From positions 64,992 to 128,991 of the forward strand of contig DF237118.1 of assembly GCA_000708835.1 (NCBI GenBank): a stretch of 64,000 nucleotides of DNA. Direction: 5' to 3'. The number at the start of each line of letters is the position of its first letter. Position 1 is the first letter of the stretch. The notes beneath the pieces were generated by a model. That model saw only the letters and a program-made list of their open reading frames with translations, did not search any database and was not told the DNA's origin. Positions 33,728-44,900 of this stretch are shown one piece after another. The stretch is from Klebsormidium nitens. Lineage: Eukaryota > Streptophyta > Klebsormidiophyceae > Klebsormidiales > Klebsormidiaceae. A program made the translations under genes and the position numbers.

Positions 33728-36700
33728 ATGGTTGCCACGCGCTCCCAATATCAAGCTGTGGCGAACGGAGACCCAGCTATGGCAAACGGAGATGGTGGAA
33801 AGCCGGCTGCGCACGCAGATCTGGAGACGCCCGAGACGCCAGTCAACATTCCAATTCATAGACGCATCCCGGACTACCTGCAGTCAGTCAACCTTTCCCA
33901 CGTCCGACGTGGGTACCACCTGCTCATCACCCACGCTGTCACGCTCCTGGTGCTGCCGCTGTTCCTGTCAGTCGGAGTAGAGGTCCTGCGGATGCGGCCA
34001 GCGGACATCCTGCAGCTTTGGGAGCATCTGCAGTTCAATCTGGTCAGCGTTGTGGTCTGCTCCGCCGCGATCGTGTTTGGTGCTACCGTGTACTTCCTCT
34101 CTAGGGCTAGGCCGGTCTATCTGGTGGAGTTTGCGTGCTGTCAGCCAGAAATGGATCACGAAGTAGATCGGGACTACTTCATCAGCGGCACTAAGTGGGC
34201 ATTTGCTGGCAATGAGAAGGCGATCGATTTCCAGAGCAAGATCATCTGGCGCTCGGGCCTAGGGGACAGCACATTCTTGCCAAAGGCTGTCAGGAACCGC
34301 CCCCCAAACCCTACGATGGACATGGCGAGGAGAGAGGCCGAGGAGGTCATGTTCAGCACCCTGGAGAACCTTTTTGCAAAAACAGGGGTGAAGCCAAAGG
34401 AGGTGGATATCTTAATCGTCAATTGCTCTCTCTTCAACCCCACGCCGTCGCTGTCAGCCATGATAGTGAACCATTTCAAGATGAGGGGCAATGTCAAGAC
34501 GTACAACCTTGGGGGCATGGGGTGCAGTGCTGGGGTGATCTCTATCGATCTCGCAAGGGACCTGCTTCAGGTGCACCGCAACTCGCTGGCTGTTGTCGTC
34601 AGCACAGAGAACATCACTCAAAACTGGTACTTTGGCAATGACAGGTAAGACTGCTTCTGAGATTCCACTTCCCTTTGTTTGTGGTCATCTAGCTCTTCCA
34701 CTTGGTCAACCAATGGGTGCAGCATAGATTGGTCAATTGTTGTCTATGTTGCTTCTGTCCTAGTGGATGAAGACCTTTTCTGTGCAGCTGACTGCTTGTG
34801 ATCAGATTGAAGTGGTGTTATTGGGCACCCTCATTGGATCGTGGCCCACGCCCAGTCGAAGTCTTTAATATTTTCAAAGATTGTATGTGTTTGGATGAAG
34901 CAAGATTGTGTTGAATGATGAAACTTGCTTCTAAGCTCGGTCAAGCAGCTATCCTTGCAACACCCTGCATTGCGAAAGGGCCGAGACATAGTGATTGGCC
35001 AGTCTTGGAGCATATTGCCATGTAAAGTGTTGGCGAGGCTGCATGCATTCATCCTGAGTTTTAGAAAGTGCCACTTTGATACCTGAAATATCTTGTAGCT
35101 GCGAGTCCCCTTCTATACTACTTCTACACCAGTCAGTTTGTATTGCACTACTGAGTCCTGCTTGATGTCTGCATACTTGAGTACAGCAGGCCAAAGTATC
35201 CATCACTTTAGCGACAAGTAGCAATCAAACTGTACCACCATCCTCATTTGGTGCTTGAGGCTCTTGGCTGGCGAGCTGCATCAAATCGCAAGATGCCTTC
35301 AGTCATTTGTCACAGCACTTTGAAATCTACTCTTGTTTTGGGTTATTCACTCTGCCAAAGCTACCAGTTTTCATTCCGCAGTCTGTGTGTGATCTGTTTT
35401 GTCTTTCTTTCGATCTTCTTCTTTTTCGATCTTTCCTTTCGTCTCTCTTCCAAACACTTCGTATTCCCCTGCTGTTGGCAGCATTACTCACTTTTCAAAG
35501 TATGACCTCCACTACTCAATTTGTAGAGTTTTCACGCAGGTCATGATGGTTCCAAACTGCCTCTTCCTTTTTACCCCCTGATCACCCGATGTTCGAATCG
35601 CAAGTTTCCACCTTCGATTGCAATGTTCCTCCGACCTCCATCCTTTTTCTTTGCAGGTCCATGATGATCTCCAACTGCCTGTTTCTCCATAGCCCCGATC
35701 ATTCAACTAATCAAAGCACCACTTTCCACCTCATAATCCAATCTCTCTGGTCGTAATATTCTCAACCTCCATCCTCTCCTCTGGTCCCAAATGCCTGTTT
35801 GCATTAAAACCTTGATTACTCAAACATGGTTTCCGGTTTACTTTACGCTTTGTCATTGCAATTTTCCTTCAACCTCCCTCCTCGCCTCTGCAGATGATGT
35901 CCAACTGCCTGTTCTACACGGTAGCGCAGCCGTTCTCTTTCCGCACGCTTCGTTTCTCCTTCGATTAAGTTTTCCCAGATTTAAACTCAAAACACTTGAA
36001 TGAACAAGTTTCGATTTTTGTTATGCAGGTCCATGATGATCCCCAACTGCCTGTTCCGCATGGGGGGTGCTGCGATGCTCCTCTCGAACCGCGCGCGCGA
36101 CGGCTGGCGCGCCAAGTACGAGTTGCTGCACACGGTCAGGACCAACAAGGCGGCGGACGACCGGTGCTACAACTGCGTGTTTCAGAAGGAGGACGAGGCT
36201 GGCAAGGTCGGGGTGTCGCTGTCCAAGGATCTTATGGCCATCGCGGGTGAGCATCTAACTTTGGGATACACTTGGTTCAGCATTTGTTAATTGGTCCACC
36301 GCAGCTTGAATCTCGATTCGGGTTCTGTTGAGAGGCCTGGGTTTGGGCTTAACATCAGCCACGCTGAGCGTTCGCTGTGTCCAAAGAAAGTTGACCATCA
36401 GTTTGGCGGTAGCGAACTTCAGGGTCTCCAACGTCAAGGGCCGCTGTTGAAGAAAGTAACGGCTATCGAAAGTGAGCCCTACACTCAAAGTCAGGAGAAT
36501 GCTTGGCCGAGCAACTCTTCACAGGATGCTTACTTCAAGCATGGGCCAAGGTAAGACTTTCACCGGCGGCCGTTTTTTCCTGAATCAGTGAACGAGAGCA
36601 CCGTGCTGCTTTTATCCCATTGTGACACATCTTTGGCACTTAGGCTGCCGTACTCGTCATGTCACCAACACGTTTCGCTTTGGAGACGTGACGCCACTTT

Positions 36701-38003
36701 GTTTCGTCCTACCCCAGGGGAGACCCTGAAGGCCAACATTACGACACTGGGCCCGCTCGTCCTGCCCCTCTCGGAGCAGATCCTATTCTTCGTCGTGCTC
36801 GTGGCTCGGAAGCTGTTCAAGATGAAGATGAAGCCGTACATCCCGGACTTCAAGCTCGCGTTCGAGCACTTCTGCATCCATGCGGGGGGGCGCGGCGTCA
36901 TTGACGAGATGGAGAAGAACCTGCAGCTGCGGGAGTACCATACGGAGCCGTCCCGGATGACGCTCTACAAGTGAGTTTGATTTACGAAAGGCTGGATATT
37001 TGGATGAAGCACCATTCGGGACTGATGCGTAACGTAGTCGTGTCTGGCAATGCTCCAAGAGGTTGTTGCGACTGCATGGAGAGAGGGTGGTGGTTTGATG
37101 CTCAACAAGCGGGGTTTGCAGTCGCCGTTCTCGGGTGAATGTCTGATTGGGGGAAAGGCAGGGGAAGCGAAGATGAGTGGCGAGTCTGCATGGTGGTCGA
37201 GAGTTCACAAGTTGTCTTTCTTTTCCCGTTCGCTGAAAGTGACGCGAGTTGCTGAGGTTGAAGAGGACGACGAAACGGGAAAACGTTGAAAGGTCGGCGA
37301 TGGGGTAGAGATAGTGGCATCCTGTCAAATCGAATACAGCGTGGTTGGGCTACCGCTGTCTTTTGCCCGCAGAATTTCAAGGCGCGTCTTGCTTGGTTCA
37401 GGCTCGTTCTGTCAAGAGGAAAGTATGCATCAGTAGGTGATAGCGGAAGCGAAAGTCGCCGTTTGTGGTTTCGGTTGAAAACGATAGTGTCTGATGCTAA
37501 AAAGCGTTCGTCAAATGGTCGACGTGTTTCACAATCCTTTCAAGAATTTTTTCAAGAGGAAACCTCTTCTTACCTCGACTCCGGGGCCTTTCAAGCATCG
37601 CTCTTACGACTATCTTCCGAGGCCGATCTTCACACCAGTTCGAAGCAGACAGGACAATCCGAAGCGGCTTATACATTGACCAGAATCAATTTTGTGCATT
37701 GTAAACAGCCTGGTCCTTCCAATCAGTCAATGCCACTGTTGCCTGCGCCAGTCTGTATGTACATTTTACGAATCATCGTATATCGATTGCAGGTGGGGGA
37801 ACACGTCATCGTCGTCGATATGGTACGAGCTCGCCTACTCGGAGTACGCGGGGCGCGTTCGCCGAGGGGACCGCATCTGGCAGATTGCTTTTGGCAGCGG
37901 GTTCAAGTGCAACAGCGCCGTCTGGAGGGCGCTTCGGACGATCCAATCGCCGCCGGACAGCGTGTGGATTGGCACGCAAAAGCCTGCTGTCTTTCCTAGT
38001 TAG
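33728..38003 (+). CDS. KCS: 3-ketoacyl-CoA synthase (FAE1/KCS family), 4 exons
   Basis: Exons 33728-34644, 36029-36246, 36718-36970 and 37793-38003 join in frame to 532 aa. The enzyme condenses malonyl-CoA with long-chain acyl-CoA in the ER membrane, the first and rate-setting step of very-long-chain fatty acid elongation for waxes, suberin-like polymers and sphingolipids. Two hydrophobic segments at about residues 64-84 and 104-124 anchor the N-terminus. The thiolase-fold triad is intact: Cys266 in GGMGCSAG, His433 in FCIHAGGRG, Asn466 in [15 protein letters not shown]. Other family blocks include [38 protein letters not shown] and [19 protein letters not shown] 33728 is the first in-frame ATG; the few upstream codons start with TTG. 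Intron 1 (1.4 kb) contains a serial array of copies of the exon-2 head. Confidence 0.95.
35534..36065 (+). repeat. Serial copies of KCS exon-2 head in intron 1
   Basis: Five related units place the CCAACTGCCTGTT core at about 35552, 35671, 35787, 35901 and 36043; the last is the true exon. Steps are about 119, 116, 114 and 142 bp. The unit at 35651-35690 keeps TTTGCAG and almost the full exon start (S-M-M-I-S-N-C-L-F). Pyrimidine-rich intron sequence upstream of each core is shared too (TTGCAAT, CCTCC-ACCTCC, CTGCAG). Confidence 0.88.
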
Positions 38004-39024
38004 AAGCCATGTTGGTAGGAAGGCCCAATTCGCCTGTATCGTATGTCGAGAAGGTGTGTAATGCCCGCATGATGAATTTTTTCAGGTAGGTTGCGATTGG
38101 CTGAATAAAGAGAGCAACCGGCTCAATTGACAGTGTTGCTCTTAGAAAGTTTAGATAGAGTTGAGAGGGTTTGGGCTTGTGAAAATTGGGATGGTGCTTT
38201 TGTTGGTAGTCTAACAGCGGCTAACACATACCGAAGCTGCGCAGTAGGCCGTTCAGGTATGGAAGTCCACCGACAAACCAGTGTTTGTTAGTTTTGTGGT
38301 GTCATCGATTGAGCTTGTTTCAGCAAGGGCGGAAGCTGCGGCGGGCTAGCTTCTTTGCATCAATGCTGGCACGCTTTTGTCTGAAGTTTGTTGATAAGCT
38401 TCTAAACCGCGCCTCAACTGGCTTCGTCAGGAAGGTGGGCTCGTCATGAGTGCAGGCTGAGAGGGGCATGATCGTTCGGTTTGACGCGTGTACTAAGTTG
38501 GCTCAAAGCAACACCATATATATGTGCATGCCATATCTCCATGGTTGTAATCTGTGTGTAAGATATGTGGCCGGCTCGATCGGTGCCAGCGTGCGGGCGG
38601 CAGCCACGCGCATGCATGGTATTGTGTGAACCAAATATATGATCCCGGCCTTGGCACATGTGCATGCATGCTCCGAGTCGCTTATACATGGCCGCCCACC
38701 GCCGACGACGTGCGTAGTATGGACCGTATTGTCATTGATAGCTCATGGCAACATATAGCACCCCGCCGCAGAAAGCTACCACTGAGCGTGACGGTTGTCT
38801 GCGAGGATTGAGCTGCCAGGCTCTTTCAGTCACGCGCATGACGCAATTACACCAATAAGAGCGTTGCACGTAGAGCGTTACATCCAATGCCGTTCATGTT
38901 TGCATTGCAGTCGAGCCTGTTTTCGACCGGAGCCAAATCTTCACATGCTCCGGGCCGCCAATAAGCATGCTAGAGAGATTCAATGCGGATGATTTGGCCG
39001 GACAGGCAAGCCCAGCGGTATTCT
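38004..39024. other. Convergent intergenic region, KCS to DTWD1-like gene
   Basis: No coding exon is supported. The part at about 38510-38680 is rich in CATG, GCATGC and ATATAT words, like the segment at 8010-8330, but the two do not align. The DTWD1-like gene could have a further small 3' exon here, but its frame already ends at 39025. Confidence 0.45.
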
Positions 39025-40797
39025 TTAAGACGACTCACCGGTCTTCCTTATCCGGCGATATATGTGTGCGAAATAGAACAGAAGATCGTCATAGCAGTGG
39101 CACTCGCTACTTCCGCCCTCGTGGGCTTTCGTATGCCTCTGCTTGCAGAGATAGTAAATAGCTTCAATGGTAGACACCCCCTCGTCTGTGATGTTTTTCG
39201 TGTGGTACCGCCAAAAAGCGGTCTTCACGGGCTCGAGGCGAACGTGTGGCAGCCCTTTCAGAAGCGGATCCTCGATGAGCGACTTGGCTTTCTTCCACTG
39301 CAAGAGTCATAAGATCGTCTTACACTCCGTCTTAGTAAACGATGTCGGAAAATGCTGAGAGACGCCTGCCGATTGGACAATGGACTCACTGGTCGATCCT
39401 TTCTCATCAGACAGAGAAACGCAGTGACTTACAGGCACCCTAGATGAGATGAGATGTTTCTCGTGTTTTGCAGGCTCCCAAATGATGGTAGCATGTTCGC
39501 TGCCTGCGAGGCTGTTGAAACAAACCCGAAAACGCTAGACAGATTCCTACTCAGCAAGAGTACACACGGGCTCCAGTCCTCAGGCAGGCAGAAAACACAT
39601 AGAACTAAGTGCGAACAAGAATCATTTGGGGCGTGCTTTCTGCAAATGCATCCGCTCACCTTCGAGTCTATGAGAAGAACGTGTTCGAGGCGCTCCATTT
39701 GCAACTCGGAGACTGGCACTGATTTGCTCGACGGGAACAGGACGGCCGTAGTAGAGGGGTCAAAAGCTGTCGGAAAGCGGTTTCCTCCGTAGATGGTCAC
39801 TTGGCCCGGTGCCAACAGGGCGGCGTGGACGCTGGTTGCCGCACTTCGCCGTTCCTCTCCATGCAAAAGGCTGGAAGGGCGGGTAACTTCAAGTGCTTAG
39901 AAACTATGGTATGATGAGAGAGAATAGATACTGAGCGGCTAAGGTTTCCTACGAATTTTCCCGCTCTAGAATTGCAGAATGACGCGCACTTCATGGATTG
40001 ATAACCACAATCCGAAACTTCCGTATGCAGGACATATTTCCCAAATCTAGACACTATGCAGATTGACTCAATTAACCTGCCACAAGTAAGCTGGCAATGG
40101 ATATCGGCTCGAAGCACTTTTGTAGTCCATTGATAAGTGACGCTTGGGCAGCTCACATGTGAATGTGGAATGGCAGGTTGACAGTGGGAACTTTGCTGCG
40201 ATCCGTCAGGACCTGCACGGCAACAGGAATCTGGTTGAAGATAACCTTGCCATCTCACTATACAGGATGTCCCACTATGAACACCAGACCGCGTTCGCGC
40301 ATTCAGAAAGACAGCCGTACATGATGTAGCGGTGCTAACAAAGTTTTTCATAAAGCCGCTTGAGCTTCAGCTTCCAGAAAGCGAGAACAGATCTTAGAAA
40401 AGGGGGAAAGCCTGACCTGGAGGCAATCATAGCAGAAAAGGGAACGGCTGCTTTTGCACTGCGGACAGATTCTCCGCTCGCTCTCCTCGTCCAGAAAGTC
40501 TGAGGGCTTCGGGTGAACGTCCGCCGGCAGTTCTGGGAGGACAAAGTCAGGGTGGCGGTGCGTCAAAGCAAGCCGCCCCTCCGCGTCTGGTCTCCTCTTC
40601 ATGGTGTTATGCTTGCCTGGCTTTGGCTTCTTGGCTTGGGGCTGCTCTAGCTGGCTCCCAGGGGATTTCTGAGGTTGTGGCGTTGCCGAAGTACCCAGAT
40701 CGTTTGGACGGGAATCTTGATCAGGTTGAGAAGTGTCGGAGGGTTGTGGAGGAGGTGGCGTGTCCGCAACTGATGGCGTCAGGTTACTGGAAGCCAT
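39025..40797 (-). CDS. DTWD1: DTWD1-like tRNA-uridine aminocarboxypropyltransferase, partly resolved
   Basis: Supported exons: 40417-40797, 40157-40212, about 39660-39856 and 39025-39297. DTWD1-type enzymes add the 3-amino-3-carboxypropyl group of S-adenosylmethionine to uridine (acp3U20) in tRNA. The first exon has a Ser/Pro/Gln-rich start, then CPQCKSSRSLFCYDCLQ, the Cys-rich zinc-binding block. The second gives VNLPFHIH, and the third HAALLAPGQVTIY and AVLFPSSKSVPV. The last has the core LPHVRLEPVKTAFWRYH, DEGVSTIEAIYYLCKQRH and YDDLLFYFAHIYRRIRKTG. The DTW motif region reads IDSKW across the last splice junction, with Lys for Thr. Phases do not match between exons 2 and 3, so a short exon around the expected HP-E segment was not found. 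An in-frame ATG at 41007 would add about 70 residues. Confidence 0.82.
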
Positions 40798-41938
40798 GCT
40801 CCTCCTACCAACAAAAACTTTGGCTAATGATAGACAAGGGGGACGCGTCAGAGGGGCAAGCGACAAATTGGCTTTTAGCACCACCGCTCCATCAGAGGGC
40901 CAACACTGAAGAAAAGTGCGCCTGATTCCCGGGCTTTGGAGTGGGACAGCCGTGCAAGAGGTGGAAGCTGGAGGAAAACAAGTTGGAGGCGATGCAACGC
41001 GCTGCATTTATCAGCTTCACAAGTCAGAGGAGCACGCGAGCAGGCTCGGCAGGGTCAGGGCAGAGTGCCAACCATGCTCGGCTGAACGAGGGTTATGGGT
41101 GGAACCGCTACAAAACTCTGATTTGCAAGCGCAGCCCTCTGGCCGTTATGAAGATAACCCGAATACAGTGGCTTTGCCAACGTGTTTTGATGGGGAATGG
41201 GGCACATGTTTCGCAACTATTATCTACGATGTGATACTGAACTTCGCTTGTAGATTGCTGGCGACCAAGGTTGCCGGAAGCGTTGATCTAAGTACCGGTC
41301 TCAGGTACCGGGAAGTTTGAACCAGCTTTTGAAGGTAGTACTGTGGTCGGTTAGCTTGATAGGTCAACGGGGATGGACGACCGGGTCAACGCGACTTGGA
41401 ACCTTGAAATCCCAAAATTAGTCCAATTCTACATTCGGCTTGTTGCCCCGAGTATGTGGATGCGGCGACCCATTGTGTGCAATATACGGTGGCAGAGTCG
41501 CTATAACAATTCCCCCCGAGGAGTCGTTTTCGACGGCCTTGTCAGTTGGCTGTAGATTCCGTTCGATAAAGTGCTGTACGTGCTAATCCGTCAAAAGATT
41601 CTGCCGCACTTGCCCGCGCTCCCGTCACCAAATTCACCGGTTTCGACGATAAACGGCCATTTATGTAGAAACAGGGCAATATTCTAGGTATGGCGTGTGC
41701 TGAGAAGTTCAGTAAATATTGTTGTTGAGCTGCATCAACGCAGCATTGGACGCTGATTGCGCCAAAGCAAGGTTACCCGAGGAGCGAGGAAGCCTGTCCA
41801 TACAGAAGGAGCGTTTTTGAAGGCTCAAAAACATTTGTTGAACGTTTCTCTAAGATTATTTTTCAGTTCCTTACTTACAAAGTGCTGAAAATAAAGCGGC
41901 ACCTTGCACCACCTTGCAAACAACCAGTTCAGAAAGAG
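40798..41938. other. Divergent intergenic region, DTWD1-like (-) and F-box/LRR (+)
   Basis: This is the shared upstream region. The minus-strand frame of the DTWD1-like first exon stays open to an ATG at 41007, so up to 210 bp may code for an N-terminal extension. From 41008 to 41938 I see no supported gene. Confidence 0.5.
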
Positions 41939-44900
41939 ATGCAAGCTGCAACTATCGGGGCGCCTTCAAGTGCAGGCGAACCGGCTCCCCATCGTCCATC
42001 ATCACCCTCAGATGTGCCCCATGTCTTGCATTTTGTCTTCTCATTGGTCAGCGCAAGAGACCGCTGCGCTGCTGCATGCGTCTGCAAAGAATGGAGGTCG
42101 ATTGTGTACCACCCGTCTCTGTGGAAGGTACGTTGCAGAAGATGCATTTGTATAGTTGCAAACACGCGTCGTCATGGGAGGAAATTTTGACGTATGTTGG
42201 CCCCCAGTATCTGATGCTTTCAAGGGGGCAGGGCAAAGCAATCAGCAGGTCATTCTTAAAACTTTGGTTGGTTGCGTTCTCCATGCCTCATTGATTGCGT
42301 CAACCTTGCGTGCGCACTAGCTTTGCACATGCGCTGTGGCCCCCAATTTGATCTCGTGTGTGTGCAGAGCCTTGATCTGCAAGGGAAGCGGAATGGGGGC
42401 ACCGTTTCAAACGCAGTGACCAGTCAGGTCAGTAGAATGGTTAACAACTCTTCCACCCCTCAAGAGTTTGGCACCTTGTGTGAAGAAAGTAGTGTCCAGC
42501 CCATAGCAATTATCTAGTTGCATATAGAAGGCGGGTTTGAAGGCTGTTCGTAGGCCCAGATAGCCTCAAAGTCTGTAATGAGCAAAGCGGACCACCAGCT
42601 TGTGCTGAATTTAGGACCTATGGTTGAGTATCTCATCGGCAATCTGCTACATGAGTAGTCATCAGTCACTGAAGGAGCCGGTCCTTTGTGCCCTCACACA
42701 AATCCCAGAAGAGGGCTCCTCAATGATAAGTTGCTCATCTTTGCATCCAACTGTATGACTCTCCTCAGATGCTAGAAGACTCGTTGATATCTTACTGTAA
42801 ACAAAGGGTTGAAGAAAGCATTCCGGTTAAAGTCTGAATATGTTGGCGCGCGAAAGGGTACAAAAAGGAGCTTACCAGAGTACACATCCAAACTTATGCT
42901 TCTGCACTGGCAGCGCCGCTTTCGCGACCTGGAGGATCTGAACCTGGAGTTTGCTCAAGGGGTGGAGGACGAGCATCTTCTGAGTCTCTCTGGTCATGTG
43001 AGCCTTTGGCCAGTACGTGGCCGTCATCCCGCCAGTTGAAACTTGTTGTGGTTTGATGCCATCGAATCCAGTCTACTCACTGCAGATGTCGACCTGAAAC
43101 AAGCACACAACATTCTTTTGAGGTGCTCGATTTGAAAGCACCGTGTTTCTAGCTTCTGAAGAATACCGTCTTTGCCAGATTCAGCGGGATGAGCTTTGGC
43201 AGGCTACTGATACCCAGCAGTGTCCGCTTTTTGAGAAGTTGCATAGTGGTAGTTTCACCTGCACTTCTCACGGTCTGGACCAAATGGAAACTAGCTGGGC
43301 TTTTCTGGCAATGATTAAATAAGCATCACAGGAATTAGGTCGCTGAAGAGAAGACATGGAGAATCATGGATATTGAACTTTGATCTGCAGTCGCGAAAGT
43401 AGTTTCCAGCTAGATTGCTTTTGAAGGTCGTTTACCTGGTTCAAGAGGTTTTATCGGCACCGCAAGTCCATTGAATTTCAGAAGGGAACGGTCATCAACT
43501 ATGGCATTTTGTCTACCCAACTGGCGAGCGGAGCGTACGGGGAAAGTTCTATTCGTACGGGGAAAGTTCTATTGATCTATCTCGTTTCTGTGCAGTCTTT
43601 CCGGAGGCTGAATCTGAACGCTTGCCAGAAGGTAACAGATCAAGGAATAAGCGGGCTGGTCTCCGCATCTCCGCAGCTGGAGGCACTCTCTGTATACTGG
43701 AATCTGAAGTAAGCCGTCCTAGCCCACCTTCCGTCACACCTGGAAAGCGTCTACCATATCGAAGCCTTCACCTTCTTGGAAGCTGAGCTCTTCATTGAGT
43801 CTGCTCCTTGAAGTCAAAATTGCGAGGGTCGTGACTGCTTTACTGTTCTCTTTTGTTTTTTCGAAGCTCCTGCCCTGATGCAATCTTCGCTTCTAGGTTT
43901 CTAGGACGCACAAATTTATTGGTGCCCGTCTGTTTCGGTCAGATCCTGAGTTCAGCGGCTGAATGTTCAGGAACTAATTTATGCTGCATTTCCCTTCGAA
44001 ATGATATGACGAAACGGTTCAGCTTTTCAATCTTTTGAGCCAGTTGAACGAGTAATTCTGCGAATTTTCTTGAGACCCGGCAAAGGAGCAACCCTTTGCG
44101 CAGGTTCGTGCTATTTGTCGTCTTGGAATGCCGTCGTTTGAACGCTAAAGCTGGCTCCACTCCTGATGTTGTAGACTGTTTATACTACTGCTTTTGCTTC
44201 TCGGCAACTTCATGAATGAAGAAGACCAGATGTAATGATCTGAGACAAACTTGGAATGTTTCTTTGCAGAGTCACGGATGCGTCGATGCTTGAGGTGGCT
44301 CGCAGCTGTCCAGACCTCACCTTTTTGAACATCAGCGGATGCAAGGCGAGTAAAATTGAGAGTGACTAAAACGCTTCTTTTCGCCCTCATGCGAATCATG
44401 GACGTTAAGGCCTTCTATTGTGGTGGATTAAAAAAACGCTGGATACCAATGCCACTGGCGACTTTCGTTGTGGCGTCTAAGTGCGTCAAAAGATCCTCTT
44501 GACACTACGAGAAGACGTTTTCCTACAAGAGACGAACGTGTCATTCGCTCTTAGTAAAACGTGTCAGAATCTGGTTGCGCCACGTAAACGTTCCGACTCG
44601 AAAAGTCTCAAGAAACCTTGTTGCTGCCACAGTCCCTGTTGTAAACGGGCGCAGATGGTGCAGCAGTCTTGTAACGTCTCCCCAAGAGTATTTTCGACTT
44701 TCAATCAGTCCACGCGACGTTTGATCTGGGACGCAATACTGCAACGTGCGACTGATTCCCAAACGGAGTTTTTACACTCGTACAGAAGATAACCGATGTT
44801 GGCGTGAAGGCAGTTGCGCGGGCCTGTCCTCGATTGCAGACCTTCAATCTCACAAGGTACCACCATCTCGATCAACCTCATTTGTCCAAAGTGTTCGTTA

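Noticed and set aside
37286-37999. 237-residue open frame on the plus strand
   Set aside because: It overlaps the last KCS exon in another frame; the conserved GNTSSSS frame is the real one.
39858-40156. Missing small exon of the DTWD1-like gene
   Set aside because: Several AG sites were tried, but none gave the required phase and an open frame with the expected HP-E segment, so none is reported.
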